DNA of 28,938 bases from CAZUCE01 sp964619265 (lineage in GTDB: Bacteria; Planctomycetota; UBA1135; GCA-002686595), in NCBI GenBank assembly GCA_964619265.1, contig CAZUCE010000048.1:1-28938 (forward strand), read 5' to 3'. Below the pieces are notes generated by a model. It made no database searches. It saw nothing but the letters and a program-made list of their open reading frames with translations, and was not told where the DNA came from. A program made the translations under genes and the position numbers. Of this stretch, positions 7,600-17,779 are shown piece after piece. Within the stretch, counting starts at the first letter, position 1. Each line of letters begins with the position of its first letter.

Positions 7600-10500
7600 T
7601 TAGGCGGCGGTCGGCTCCTCGGAGAGCGCGGTCTTTGGGCGCGAGGGCACGGAGCCGGGCCGGACTCGGCTTGCCAATCCGGCCAGCGAGTGGCCGAAGT
7701 CATCGAGGATGGCGTAGGCCAGGGGGACGACCCACAGGGTGAAGATCGTGCTGCTGACCAGTCCGCCAGCCACGATCGTGCCGAGCGCCCGGTAATCGAT
7801 CGAGTCGGTGGGGGGCTCGGCGATGATCATGGGCAGAAGGCCGAAGACCGTGGTCATGGCGGTCATCAGGACCGGCCGCACCCGATCGGCGGTACCGAGC
7901 AGGACAGCCCGGTCGCGGTTGCCGCTTTCGAGGCGCATCCGGTGGATGCGATCGATCAGCACGATGCCGTTGTTGACCACGACGCCGGCCAGGATGATCA
8001 GGCCGATCCAGCCCATGATGTCCATCGTCGTCCCGGTCAGGAAGACGGTCCAAATCGCACCGCAGATCGCGAACGGGATCGAGAGCAGGACGCTGAACGG
8101 AAGCAGCAGCGACTCGAACAGAATCCCCATCAGCAGGAACACGAGCACCACGGACAAGAGCAAGGCACGTTGCATTTCCAGGGCCTCTTCGGCCCCGCGC
8201 GCCACGGTCGAGGCATCGAGCCCAAGGCTGAAGCCGCGCGGCAGGTCCAGCTCGCCCAGGGCGACGTAACCGCGCTGGGTCAGCTCGTTGAGCCGGGTCG
8301 GATCGGAGACTTCGGCGGTCAACACGTAGTTGGTCTGCCCATCGACTCGACGGATGCTGGTCGAGGCGGGCTTCAGCTCGAGATCCGAGATGGAGGCCAG
8401 GGAAACCTGCTCGGCGCCGTCGTTCTTGAAGACTTGAAGATCGCGGACGGTGGAGAGCCCTGCGACGGTCTCCGTGTCGTACTCAAGGATCAGAGGGATC
8501 TCGCGCGATTCATCCATGAAGCGCGGCAGGGGCCACCCGCGTAGAGCCCAGGAGATGTTGGTCAACGCGGTCTCGGAGTTCACGTCCATCTGCGCCGCCT
8601 TGTCCCGGTCGATGCGCACCACCAGTTGGTCCGGAGCGTTTTCGATCGGCGAAGAGATATTTTCGAGACCTTCGATCCGTTCGAGGATCGGAACGGCGTC
8701 GCGGCCGAGCTGCTCGAGCACGCGGCTGTCAGGACCTCGCAACTCGAAGCGCGCCATCCGCGTGCTGCGCTCGTTCTCCGACTCGGTGTCTTCGAAGAAG
8801 ACCCGGTGCCCGGCGGGCCGCGGAACGCCCTCGCGCACGCGGCGCGCGTAGTCCGCACGTTTCGAGGGGGGCACCGACTCGTCGAAGTAGATGTTGATGG
8901 ACCCGCCCCGCGCATTGAACTGAGTCGAGTAATGGTCGAAGCCCAGATCTTCCTTCAAGGACACCATGTAGTCCTCGTGGAGTTGCATTTCGTTCGCAGC
9001 TTCGGACAGGGTGAAGTCCGCATCGAACCTCACGTAGTAGTCGATCGAAGAGTTGTCTGAGTCGTTTGCGAACGCAACCATCTCGATCTGCCCGAAGGGG
9101 ACACCCACGGTGACCACGAACAGGAGGGCGAGGCCCGCGGCGGCTAGGCGATGCTCAAGGGCCCAGCCGAGCAGCTGACTGTTGCCGGCCACGACCAGGT
9201 CGAGCGGCGTGCGTTGGCTTGGAACGAACTGTTCCGGGCGCGCGGGACGTGCGCCGCGCAGATTGGCCAACCAGGCCGGGACAGCCCAGACGGCGAGCCC
9301 CAGCAGGACCGAAGCCACCAGGAACATCCAAGGACGGCTCTCCGGAAAGCCGGCGAGACCGAGCTCTTGGAGCTCTGCGCTGTGCTGCCGGGCCTCCAAG
9401 CTCAGCAGGTAACCCGCGTAGATCAGGCCGCCAGCTACCGCCCCGCGACCCACAAACGCCACGTGTCGCCAGGGGCCGCGGCGGGGCGCGAGCACGGCCA
9501 ACACGAAGCGAACCACGGCATGGGCCGCGCGCGCGATTTGGAACGCCAGGGCTCGCAAGCCACCGATCGAGTAGGCGAGCCCGTGTCCCGGGAGAGCCAT
9601 GGGGACCGCGAGCCAGCCTGCGACGCGTCGGGCGACGGCCGGCCGCGGCCCCAGAATCCGAGCGGCGACCACCGGCAGGAAGACAACCGCAATCGCGAGG
9701 CTAAACAGCAGCGCAACACACAGGGGCAAGCCGATGCCCCCGAAGATCACGCGCGCCTCGGGATTTGAGTTCATGAAGATCAGCGGGAGAAAAACCACCA
9801 CCGTCGTCGATGTGGCCAAGGTCACGGCGAGGGCGATCTCTCGCGCTCCGCGGGTCGCCGACTCAAGGGCCCCCAGGCCCGCCGTCCGGTGCCGCGCGAT
9901 GTTCTCGACCAGCACGACCGAATTGTCGACGAGCATGCCGATGGCCAGCGTGATGCCGGTCATGGTCAGCATGTTGAATGAGCCACCGGTAAAGTACTCC
10001 CAGGCCAAGGCGAGCAGCGCGCTGACCGGGATCGACAGGGCCACGCACAGGGTCAAACGGATGCGGCGCAGAAACAGAAGCAACACAATCAGCGCCAGCG
10101 CTCCGCCCCACATGGCCGTCGAACGCAGCTGAGCTAGGCTGTTTTCGATCAGGTTGCCCTGCAGGAAGAACGGCAGGAAGCTGAACTGTCCCGCGAGACG
10201 GGGATCGGCCTCCAGTTCGCGGAACGCAGCGACCAGCTCGCGGGAGGCTTCGACCACGTCTCCCTGGGCGCTCTTGCGAGCCACCCCGAAGTAGGCGTAG
10301 TTGCCGTCGATGCGCGAGAGGTCGTCCCGCACGCTCTTGGCGCGGATGACGCGTCCCACATCGCCAATCGTGAGCCCATTTCCCACGGGATAGCTCTCGA
10401 TCTGCTCCGGGCTTGTAAAGCGCATGTCCGAGCGCAGCAGCAGGTGTTGACCGCCGTCGTCGAGCTCGCCAAGTGGGCTGGCGAAGTTGTCGCTCGACAG

Positions 10501-11133
10501 CCGGCTGATCAACGCGCCGATGTCCAATCCGCCAGCTTGAACAGCATTCTCGTCCAGCAGAATTCGAATCGAATCGTCGAGCATCCCGAAGATGTCGAGT
10601 TTGCTGATTCCCGCGACAGCTTCTAGCCGCGGCCGGACGATCGTCTCGATCAGGAAGTCTGTGCGATCGGAGTCCCCGGGGTTCAGCAGGCCGAACCAGG
10701 CGATCGGAATTTGGTCGAAGTCCTCGGACCACAGCTCGATCTGGCCGGCCGTATCGGGCAGCAGCGGCCTGGCTCGTTCCAGCCGATCGCGAACCTCAGC
10801 CTTGGCGAGGTCGATGTTCAGATTGGCGTCGAATCCAACCCTTAGAAAAACAGAGCCCTCCCGGGAAGTCGAAACGATGCGTTCGATCCCGGCCAAGGTG
10901 CGGAGCTGTTCCTCGATCGGTCGCGCGACCTTCTCTTCGTTTTCGCGGGCCCCCGAACCTTCGTTCGGAATCCACATGAGCAGGCTGGGTGCTTGCAGCC
11001 CCGAAGGCATCAACTTGAGCGGAATGCGCACGTAGGCGATCACGCCGATGACCAGCAACGTGACGAAGGCCACGCCTAGCCCGATCGGGCGCCGGACCGT
11101 GGAGGAAAAAAAGCCCTTCGACTCCGAATTCAT
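7600..11133 (-). CDS. RND efflux transporter permease subunit (second of pair)
   Basis: 1177-aa AcrB-like inner-membrane RND transporter that would export substrates using the proton gradient. It has the expected duplicated plan: a first helix (about 15-35), periplasmic porter domain (PIEEQLRTLAGIERI, EVRDRLERARPLLP), a helix bundle with GMLVDNSVVLVENI (399-412), then a second half ending in LIILAGVVVNNGIVLIDRI (to 1063). The TM4 motif is LVDN rather than the LVDD of AcrB, so one of the paired Asp is Asn. About 150 residues between the two halves (roughly 500-650) carry several extra hydrophobic stretches not usual in AcrB. The start ATG overlaps the stop of the upstream permease as ATGA, so the two are translationally coupled. 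Substrate unknown. Confidence 0.93.
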   Translation of the reverse strand: MNSESKGFFSSTVRRPIGLGVAFVTLLVIGVIAYVRIPLKLMPSGLQAPSLLMWIPNEGSGARENEEKVARPIEEQLRTLAGIERIVSTSREGSVFLRVGFDANLNIDLAKAEVRDRLERARPLLPDTAGQIELWSEDFDQIPIAWFGLLNPGDSDRTDFLIETIVRPRLEAVAGISKLDIFGMLDDSIRILLDENAVQAGGLDIGALISRLSSDNFASPLGELDDGGQHLLLRSDMRFTSPEQIESYPVGNGLTIGDVGRVIRAKSVRDDLSRIDGNYAYFGVARKSAQGDVVEASRELVAAFRELEADPRLAGQFSFLPFFLQGNLIENSLAQLRSTAMWGGALALIVLLLFLRRIRLTLCVALSIPVSALLALAWEYFTGGSFNMLTMTGITLAIGMLVDNSVVLVENIARHRTAGLGALESATRGAREIALAVTLATSTTVVVFLPLIFMNSNPEARVIFGGIGLPLCVALLFSLAIAVVFLPVVAARILGPRPAVARRVAGWLAVPMALPGHGLAYSIGGLRALAFQIARAAHAVVRFVLAVLAPRRGPWRHVAFVGRGAVAGGLIYAGYLLSLEARQHSAELQELGLAGFPESRPWMFLVASVLLGLAVWAVPAWLANLRGARPARPEQFVPSQRTPLDLVVAGNSQLLGWALEHRLAAAGLALLFVVTVGVPFGQIEMVAFANDSDNSSIDYYVRFDADFTLSEAANEMQLHEDYMVSLKEDLGFDHYSTQFNARGGSINIYFDESVPPSKRADYARRVREGVPRPAGHRVFFEDTESENERSTRMARFELRGPDSRVLEQLGRDAVPILERIEGLENISSPIENAPDQLVVRIDRDKAAQMDVNSETALTNISWALRGWPLPRFMDESREIPLILEYDTETVAGLSTVRDLQVFKNDGAEQVSLASISDLELKPASTSIRRVDGQTNYVLTAEVSDPTRLNELTQRGYVALGELDLPRGFSLGLDASTVARGAEEALEMQRALLLSVVLVFLLMGILFESLLLPFSVLLSIPFAICGAIWTVFLTGTTMDIMGWIGLIILAGVVVNNGIVLIDRIHRMRLESGNRDRAVLLGTADRVRPVLMTAMTTVFGLLPMIIAEPPTDSIDYRALGTIVAGGLVSSTIFTLWVVPLAYAILDDFGHSLAGLASRVRPGSVPSRPKTALSEEPTAA

Positions 11134-14100
11134 GCGGTTTCAGCCTCGGGGAAAGGGGCGGGAGCGGGCGAACGCTTGAACCAACCTTCGATGCGCGCAA
11201 CAGCCACATAGACGGCCGGGATTACGATCAGAGTCAGGAGCGTCGAGCTGACCAGTCCGGCGATAACGGTTACGGCCATGGGCGCGCGGAGTTCGGCGCC
11301 CTCACCGGAGCCCATCTCGCCGATCAAGGGGATACCGGCTAACCAACCGGTGAGCGGCAGGAGACCGAGCGCCGTGGTGGTGGTTGTCATCAGGATCGGG
11401 CGCAGTCGAACCCGGCCGGCCTGAACGACGGCGTCGATCAACTCGAGGCCTTTCGCGCGGTTTTGGTTGATGCGGTCGACCATCACGATCGCGTTGTTCA
11501 CCACGATGCCGGCCAACAGGATCAATCCGATAAAGACGATCACAGACAGCGGCATCTCTGCCATCTGGAGCGCGAGCACCACGCCGACCAACGACAGGGG
11601 AACCGAGACCAGGATGATCAGCGGCTGAAGCAGCGATTCGAACTGGGCCGCCATGACCACGTAGACCAGGAACACAGCCAGCGCAAGAGCGAAGAGCATG
11701 CTGCGTTGGCTCTCGGCCATCTCTCGCTTTTGGCCGCCAAGCTCGATGGTCACGCCGTCAGGAACGACCACATCGAACAGACGCTGCTCGATGCGATCGG
11801 CCAACCCTCCGAGGTCGAGCCCAGAGCTGGAGGCCTCGAGGACCACCGCGCGCGAACTTCCGATGCGTCGAATCTCGGCCGGTCCCTCGACGTTGCGCAC
11901 GTTGGCCACGGCTCGCAGGGGCACCTGGTTTTCGGCGCCTGGGTTCACCACGAGATCGAGCACATCCTCGAGCGTTTCGAGCCGCTGTTCGTCGGCGCGC
12001 ACCCGCACGTCGACCCGCTCGTCCCCGCGTGTGAAACGTGTCGGAACCGTACCCTGGACCTGGTTGCGAACCAGGCCCGTGACCGAAGCCAGGTCGAGTC
12101 CGTATTCCAGGGTCTTGTCGCGGTCGAAGTTGACCCGGACTTCGGGGTAACCGGCCCGCAGGCTCGTTCGTAGATCGGCGAGCCCATCGACCTGGCTTAG
12201 TTCGTCGTGGATCGTTGCGGCGACCTCGCCCAAGGCCTCCAGGTTGTGACCGCGGACTTCGACTTCGATCGGGGAATCCAGCGCGAACGGCGTGGGGCGG
12301 CGGATCTCCACCACACGCACCGAAGGATGCGCGAGCAACAGGCCGCGGACCTGCTCGGCGAGAGCTTCCTCGGGCCCCTTGCCACGCACCTCTTCTTTCA
12401 TGCGCACGGTCAGACGCGCGGTGTGCGGGCCTTCCACGTCGCGACTGAGCGCGTCGCGTTCGACACCGACGGTCAGGGCGGTCTTGGCGACCCCCTCCAG
12501 GTCTGAGATCTGGCGTTCGAGCTGCGAAAGCACCGCGTCGGTGGTTTCGATGGGGGTTCCGACGCCGCCCTGGACGAAGGCCGTAAATTCCCCCTGGTGA
12601 ATCTCGGGCAGGAGCTCAAGACCCAGTTCGTCCATGCGGCTCAACGCAAACGCGAGCAGCACGCCGCCGATGGCGATGACGATCACTGGGAACTGCAACG
12701 CGGGCTTGAGAAGGCGAGGGTAAATCGCGTCGAGCACACCAAAGCCGCTCTCGAACAGCCAGCCGAGGGGGCGAAGCAGGAGGGCGAGAACCTTGTAAAG
12801 GGCTCCGGCGCAGCGCGTAAGAACGAAGAAGAGGCTGAAAGCCAGGTACCAAAGCAGCGCACCGGCCGTCCCAACCAGCGCTCCGGGCCATGTCAACGGA
12901 TTGCCAAGGCGCAGATCAGGGAAGAACTCAGGCGGAGCCGGGGGCTCTCCGGTTTCGGCCTCGGGTTCGCCGCCTGACAGGATCGGGCGCGAAGCGAGCA
13001 TCGGCAGGAAGCCAATCGCCACGACCAAGGAGACCAACAGCGCGGTGACGACGGTGAGGGCTTGGTCGCCAAAAATCTGACCCGCGATACCGGTCACAAA
13101 GACAATCGGCGCGAACACCGAGATCGTCGTCAGCGTCGAAGCGGTGACTGCGCCGGCCACCTCGCGGGTGCCACGGATCGAAGCTTGGCGCAGGCTGTCG
13201 CCTTCCTCGCGGCAACGCGTGATGGACTCGAGCACAACGATCGCATTGTCGACCAACATTCCGACGCCGAGAGCCAACCCGCCGAGGGACATGATGTTGA
13301 GCGACACGCCCGACAGGAACATGGGCGCGAAAGTGACGACCACCGACAGCGGGATCGAGATCGCGATGATGACCGTCGGCGCCAGTCGTCGCAGGAAAAT
13401 CCAGATCACGGCGACTGCAAGCCCCGCGCCGATCAGCGCGGCATCGCGGACGTCCTTGACGGCGTCCTCGATGAAAACCGACTGGTCTGAGAGCAGGGTT
13501 AGGTCGACTTCGTCGCGCAGTTCGTGGGCGAGGAAGGCTGTTTGCTGACGGGCGCGGTAGGTGTCTTCGCGTTCGCCCTTCTCGAGCAGCTCGCGGGCGC
13601 GTTCCTGTTGCTCCGCAGTACCGAAAACCTTGGAGCGGACTCGTTCGGCGAGCTGCACGATGTTGCTACCGGCCTCGCGATAGACGGCCAGCTCGACCGC
13701 TTCCCGCCCGCCGATGCGGGTGATCACCTCGCGCTCGGCGTGGCCAGCTTCCACGGTGCCTACATCGCGCAGGCGCACCTGGGACGCGCCGCGGGTGGCG
13801 ACCGACAGGTTGCGCATCTCCTCGAGATCTTCGAACTCGTTGACCGTGCGAACGATGTACTCGGTGGACCCTTCGCGCAGAGAACCGCCCGCGGCGTTCA
13901 CGTTTTCTTGGGCCAAGCGATTGGCCACGTCGCCTGGATCGAGATTGCGAGCCGAGAGCTGGAACGGATCCAGTTCCACGCGAATCTCTTCTTCGAGGCC
14001 ACCGCGCACCTGGACCGCGGCGATGCCCTCAAGCGACTCCAGTTCGCGCTCGATCCGGTTTTCAGCGGTCCAGCGCAGGAGCTTTAGCTCCGCCTCGGGC

Positions 14101-14588
14101 GATCCGTTCTCAACTTGGGTCTTGGCCGTCAGCCCGATACGCAAAATGGGGTCCAGATTCGGGTCGTAGCGCAGGATCAGCGGTCGCTCGACACCCTGGG
14201 GCAAAAACACGCCGTCGAGCTTCTCGCGCACGTCCTGGACGGCAAAAGTCATCGGAGTACCCCAGTCGAACTCGAGCAACACATCGGACGCTCCGGCACG
14301 GCTGGTCGAACTGGAGCGAACCAGACCGTTGAGGGTCGAGAGCGACTCCGATATGCGTTGAGAGATGCGCTGCTCAACGTCTTCGGGCGCTGCGCCGGGC
14401 CAGGTGGTTCGAACGGTCAGGGTCGGATAGCTGACTTCGGGCAGCAGGTCCTGACGAAGTTTGAAGAACGACACGACCCCAAAAACGGCCAGCGACAGCA
14501 TGGCCATCGTGATGGCCACCGGGCGACTGGTGACGAAGCCCAGAAAGGACAGGCTCTCGCGGTCCGCGGGCTCCGGACCAGAGCTCAT
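11130..14588 (-). CDS. RND efflux transporter permease subunit (first of pair)
   Basis: 1152-aa RND permease, related to but clearly different from its downstream partner. The N-terminus (SRPVAITMAMLSLAVFG, then LLPEVSYPTLTVRTTWPGAAPEDVE at about 48-72) is classical for the hydrophobe/amphiphile efflux branch. TM4 carries GMLVDNAIVVLESI (442-455) and the second half GIVVNNAIVMVDRINQNRAKG. Like its partner it has LVDN in place of LVDD, and an acidic, proline-rich linker plus extra hydrophobic segments between the halves (about 540-660). It overlaps the adaptor gene upstream and the second permease downstream by 4 bp each (ATGA), so a single transcript should encode one adaptor and two permeases, as in MdtABC-type heteromeric pumps. 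No outer-membrane channel gene is nearby. Confidence 0.93.
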   Translation of the reverse strand: MSSGPEPADRESLSFLGFVTSRPVAITMAMLSLAVFGVVSFFKLRQDLLPEVSYPTLTVRTTWPGAAPEDVEQRISQRISESLSTLNGLVRSSSTSRAGASDVLLEFDWGTPMTFAVQDVREKLDGVFLPQGVERPLILRYDPNLDPILRIGLTAKTQVENGSPEAELKLLRWTAENRIERELESLEGIAAVQVRGGLEEEIRVELDPFQLSARNLDPGDVANRLAQENVNAAGGSLREGSTEYIVRTVNEFEDLEEMRNLSVATRGASQVRLRDVGTVEAGHAEREVITRIGGREAVELAVYREAGSNIVQLAERVRSKVFGTAEQQERARELLEKGEREDTYRARQQTAFLAHELRDEVDLTLLSDQSVFIEDAVKDVRDAALIGAGLAVAVIWIFLRRLAPTVIIAISIPLSVVVTFAPMFLSGVSLNIMSLGGLALGVGMLVDNAIVVLESITRCREEGDSLRQASIRGTREVAGAVTASTLTTISVFAPIVFVTGIAGQIFGDQALTVVTALLVSLVVAIGFLPMLASRPILSGGEPEAETGEPPAPPEFFPDLRLGNPLTWPGALVGTAGALLWYLAFSLFFVLTRCAGALYKVLALLLRPLGWLFESGFGVLDAIYPRLLKPALQFPVIVIAIGGVLLAFALSRMDELGLELLPEIHQGEFTAFVQGGVGTPIETTDAVLSQLERQISDLEGVAKTALTVGVERDALSRDVEGPHTARLTVRMKEEVRGKGPEEALAEQVRGLLLAHPSVRVVEIRRPTPFALDSPIEVEVRGHNLEALGEVAATIHDELSQVDGLADLRTSLRAGYPEVRVNFDRDKTLEYGLDLASVTGLVRNQVQGTVPTRFTRGDERVDVRVRADEQRLETLEDVLDLVVNPGAENQVPLRAVANVRNVEGPAEIRRIGSSRAVVLEASSSGLDLGGLADRIEQRLFDVVVPDGVTIELGGQKREMAESQRSMLFALALAVFLVYVVMAAQFESLLQPLIILVSVPLSLVGVVLALQMAEMPLSVIVFIGLILLAGIVVNNAIVMVDRINQNRAKGLELIDAVVQAGRVRLRPILMTTTTTALGLLPLTGWLAGIPLIGEMGSGEGAELRAPMAVTVIAGLVSSTLLTLIVIPAVYVAVARIEGWFKRSPAPAPFPEAETA

Positions 14589-15943
14589 TGACCTTCGGCG
14601 CGAATCGGCTCGCCGTCTTCGAGGTCCCGGGCACCGACCACGACGATTTCCATGCCGGCGGTTAGCTTGGCGTCGCCCACGCCGAGAATCTCGATCGAGT
14701 CCTCGTCCGAGAAGCCTTCGGTGACCTCGAGCTTCGTCGCGATGCCCTCGTTGCTCGCGTACACGAACACCCGGTCGCCCTCGCGCTGAAGCGCACGCTT
14801 GGGCACGACCAACGCGCTCGGGTGACTGTCGGTCACCAGCTCGAGGCGTAGCAACATGCCAGGCAGCAGCCGGGCTGGCGGATCCCCTCCAAGCAGACTC
14901 GAGTCAAATTCGAACGGTACGGGGTCGAGTCGCGCGGTCACCCGGAAGTTGCCCGATGTCGCTTCGATGGTGGGGCTGGTGCGTTGGATCTCGCCGCGGA
15001 AACGCGAGCCCGGGAGGGCTTCGGCGGTTGCGGTGAGTCGCAGGGCACCACCGCCGGAAGTGAATCGAGCTAGCTCGCTCTGGGGCCGGAAGAAAACAGT
15101 CCGCAGCACGGTGGGGTCGGTCAGCACAAAGGCTGGCTGTCCCGGACCGGTTTCGGCGCCCACGCGGATCCGTCGTTCGGCGATGATTCCGTCGAAGGGC
15201 GCGCGAATCCGGCGTCGCTCCAGGGCGAGCGCCGATTGATCACGGGTCAGCTCGGCCCGGGCCAGGGAGGTTCCTTGAGCCTCTGCGTCGAGCCGCGCGC
15301 GCTGCAGGGTCAGTCTGGATCGCTCGAGCTCGGCGGCGGCTTGGTCGCGGGCCAATCGACTGGCTTCGACGGCCTTCTCGGAAACACTGCCGAACTTGGC
15401 TGTACCGGCGCGCAGGGCTTCGTCCCGTTCCAGATCCCGTTCGGCCTGGGCCAAGTTGGTCTGGGCGGTGGTGACGGCGTTCTCGCCTTCGGCAACGGCG
15501 ACGGCCAGAGATTCGGCTTGTTGGCCCGATTCCTGAACCGCGATTTCCGCCTCACGCAACGCGAGGGTCTCCTGCTCGTCGTCCAGCTGTGCGAGGACCT
15601 GACCGGCTTCGACAGCGTCGCCTTCCTCGACCATCAGCTCGACCAAGAAGCCCGCCGAGCGGGGTGTGATTTCGACTTCGCGTTCGGACTCGAGCACCGA
15701 GGTCGTTTCGAGCAGCCGGGTCATCTCGCGTTGCTCGAGTGGCGCGGTCAGGACCGGGGTCGCCTCACGCTCGCGGACGGAGGAGTCCTTGGAGCTGTCC
15801 TTCCCGAGGCCGCTTCTTCCGGCTTCGGCGGGACTGCCACCGCTGCAGGCGGGCAGGACCAGGGCGCCGGCAGCCAGAGCTAGGAGCTTGCGGCCGAGGC
15901 TCCGGCCGAGGGGAGAGGGGTCCGAGGTGAGAGGCGTTTGCAC
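14585..15943 (-). CDS. RND periplasmic adaptor (membrane fusion lipoprotein)
   Basis: Membrane-fusion protein that would join the RND permeases to an outer-membrane channel. From the GTG at 15943 it is 452 aa, with a signal ending in the lipobox LPAC followed by SGGSP, so it is probably lipidated at Cys33. The first lipoyl half contains GFLVELMVEEGDAVEAGQVL. A long helical hairpin rich in Glu, Ala and Gln follows, then the second lipoyl half RRRIRAPFDGIIAERRIRVG, the beta-barrel, and a membrane-proximal part with LVVPKRALQREGDRVFVY. The frame also has an ATG at 16054, adding 37 Pro/Arg-rich residues that would bury the signal peptide; I reject it. The gap 15944-16171 holds a short GC palindrome (15989-16003) but no clear promoter. 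The stop overlaps the first permease. Confidence 0.92.
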   Translation of the reverse strand: MQTPLTSDPSPLGRSLGRKLLALAAGALVLPACSGGSPAEAGRSGLGKDSSKDSSVREREATPVLTAPLEQREMTRLLETTSVLESEREVEITPRSAGFLVELMVEEGDAVEAGQVLAQLDDEQETLALREAEIAVQESGQQAESLAVAVAEGENAVTTAQTNLAQAERDLERDEALRAGTAKFGSVSEKAVEASRLARDQAAAELERSRLTLQRARLDAEAQGTSLARAELTRDQSALALERRRIRAPFDGIIAERRIRVGAETGPGQPAFVLTDPTVLRTVFFRPQSELARFTSGGGALRLTATAEALPGSRFRGEIQRTSPTIEATSGNFRVTARLDPVPFEFDSSLLGGDPPARLLPGMLLRLELVTDSHPSALVVPKRALQREGDRVFVYASNEGIATKLEVTEGFSDEDSIEILGVGDAKLTAGMEIVVVGARDLEDGEPIRAEGQ

Positions 15944-16171
15944 AGGTGGGGACCGGGCGTGTCCGAGAGGCGGGGAGGGCGGAACTTGGCCCCTAGGGGG
16001 CCTGCGGTCCAGCCGGAGGGGGGAAGCCACACCGGGCTGCCACTCCGCGAGCATACGGCCCCTGCCTTGAGCTATTCCTCCGCGGGGCGGTCCGTCTCGG
16101 ATGTTGCGGATCTGGACTCCCTGTAGCCCTCTCCTGGACCCCGCCCATTCCGAAGCTCGTTCCCGGTGGCC

Positions 16172-17779
16172 TCAGATTTCGAGGCCCCAGATGTACGAGA
16201 TCCAGTCCGGTTCCTCGGCGCTGTTGTGGAGCCTGGTCAGGCGCCCCGTGAGCGGTCTGGGGCCGTCCTCCAGCATCATTCCGATCCCGCGCATGGCGGC
16301 GGCGCGGGTCGGGTTGTCCTCGCTCTGGTCCTCGGCTAGCTCAAACAGCAATTCGAGAATCTCTTCGCTGCCGTGCAGGGAAAGCGCCCACACCGCGGCG
16401 ACGCGCGATTCGGCATTTCCAAGCCCCTTGAAGAGCTCGATCATCAGCGGGGCGTCCTCGGCTTCTCCGGCCAAACCAAGGCCGATGAGGATCCTCCCAA
16501 CCAAATCCGGCGACTGATCGTCGGCGGCAGCTTCAAGCAGCGCGGCGCGCGCCGACTCGCCGCCGATCATCCCGAGGGCCTGGGCGGCGTTTCCACGGAC
16601 CTGGGCGTTCGAGCCTTCGAGCAGGACTTCCTTCAAAACTGGAATGCCCTCGCGGACGCGTCCGATGCCCATGGCGAGCATCGCGCCGTTGCGCTCCGAG
16701 TCGCTGCGGGCCCCTTCGAAGGCCTGTTCGAGGACCCGAGCTGCGCGCATGTCGGTTCCCTCCCGTGCCATGAGAGAAAGCCCCAGCAACGCGAACGCGC
16801 GAATCTGTGTGTTGCCTTTCTCCCATTCGCGGAGCAGGAGTTCAAAGGCCTCATGACCGCCAATGCGGCCAATCGAGGTCAGCAGGTTTTGACGCACCGC
16901 TTGCTCGGCTTCGTCGTCGTAGGCCTCGACCAGGAACTCGGCCATGTCTTCCGAGTCGACTTCGCCGATGGCCAGCGCGGCGGTACGGCGAAATTCGATG
17001 TCGGCTCCACGGGTTAGAGCCTTCTTGAGCTCCTTGGCTGTTTTCTCGTCGTCGAACACAGCAAGACTCTCGGCAGCACGCCGGCGTACCGCGGTGTTGG
17101 CTTGACCGTCGTCGATGCGCTTGAGCGCGAAATCGCGCAAGTCGTCGGTGGGGGAGATCGCCAGGAAACACAAGGCTGAATAGCTGTCTTCGTCGTCGCG
17201 TTTGCGCTTGCGAAGTTGCTTGTGGAACGGCTTCTCGATGCGGGACCCGCCGCCATGTTCGCGAGCCATAGCCAGGGCGATCGTTGCATACGAATCCGCG
17301 TGGACATCGAGTTTGACGCGACCCCACAGGCTGTCGGTGGAGATGTCGAGCAGGGCGTCGATGCCGACCGGTGTCGCGCCGAGGCCGAGCGCGAGCAGCA
17401 TGCCGTAACCGACGACGCCGTCTTCGTGGGGCAGGCGCTTGAGGATCGCTTCGGCGCCCGCCACGCCGCCCACGCGTCCGATGACCAAGGCCGCCGACAT
17501 GCGCACGCCGTCGTGTTCGTCCTCGAGGTGATCGAGCGCAAATTCTCGCGCCTTCTTGGCGATCGTCGGGGCACGCGACGCGGTGGTCTCGTTCGCGGCT
17601 GCGGGGTCGTTGAGCTTCTCGGCCCCGGGCAGGCGATTGGGAATCAGATAGTCCTGGCGATGGAGACCCCACCAGCCCTGCCAGGCCGGATCCTGGGCCA
17701 GGGCCGGTCCGGCGAGGAAGGCCCCCGCGGCCAACGCGAAGGCAAGCGGGCGGACGAGCGAAAGGGACAAGCAGCTCAT
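16172..17779 (-). CDS. secreted HEAT-repeat protein
   Basis: 535-aa protein with a signal peptide (MSCLSLSLVRPLAFALAAGAF..., likely cleaved after ALA near residue 28). The mature part starts with WQGWWGLHRQDYL and then consists mainly of HEAT/PBS-lyase-type helical repeats, for example VRMSAALVIGRVGG, VRRRAAESLAVFDDEKTAKEL, FRRTAALAIGEVDSEDMAEFL, VRQNLLTSIGRIGGHEAFELL and VRGNAAQALGMIGGESARAAL. Such repeats form a solenoid used for protein binding; no catalytic motif is visible. The frame is open to 18340, but the extra N-terminal part has no coding character and would hide the signal, so I use the ATG at 17779. A 6-bp GC hairpin overlaps the stop (16168-16186). It is 228 bp upstream of the RND adaptor on the same strand; a functional link is unproven. 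Confidence 0.85.
   Translation of the reverse strand: MSCLSLSLVRPLAFALAAGAFLAGPALAQDPAWQGWWGLHRQDYLIPNRLPGAEKLNDPAAANETTASRAPTIAKKAREFALDHLEDEHDGVRMSAALVIGRVGGVAGAEAILKRLPHEDGVVGYGMLLALGLGATPVGIDALLDISTDSLWGRVKLDVHADSYATIALAMAREHGGGSRIEKPFHKQLRKRKRDDEDSYSALCFLAISPTDDLRDFALKRIDDGQANTAVRRRAAESLAVFDDEKTAKELKKALTRGADIEFRRTAALAIGEVDSEDMAEFLVEAYDDEAEQAVRQNLLTSIGRIGGHEAFELLLREWEKGNTQIRAFALLGLSLMAREGTDMRAARVLEQAFEGARSDSERNGAMLAMGIGRVREGIPVLKEVLLEGSNAQVRGNAAQALGMIGGESARAALLEAAADDQSPDLVGRILIGLGLAGEAEDAPLMIELFKGLGNAESRVAAVWALSLHGSEEILELLFELAEDQSEDNPTRAAAMRGIGMMLEDGPRPLTGRLTRLHNSAEEPDWISYIWGLEI

Noticed and set aside
6972..7703. Extension of nusB upstream in the same open frame
   Set aside because: It overlaps the whole of ribH in another frame; NusB homology starts exactly at the ATG of 6971.
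11945..12187. Short ORFs inside the RND genes on both strands
   Set aside because: They are alternative frames of strongly supported RND permeases.
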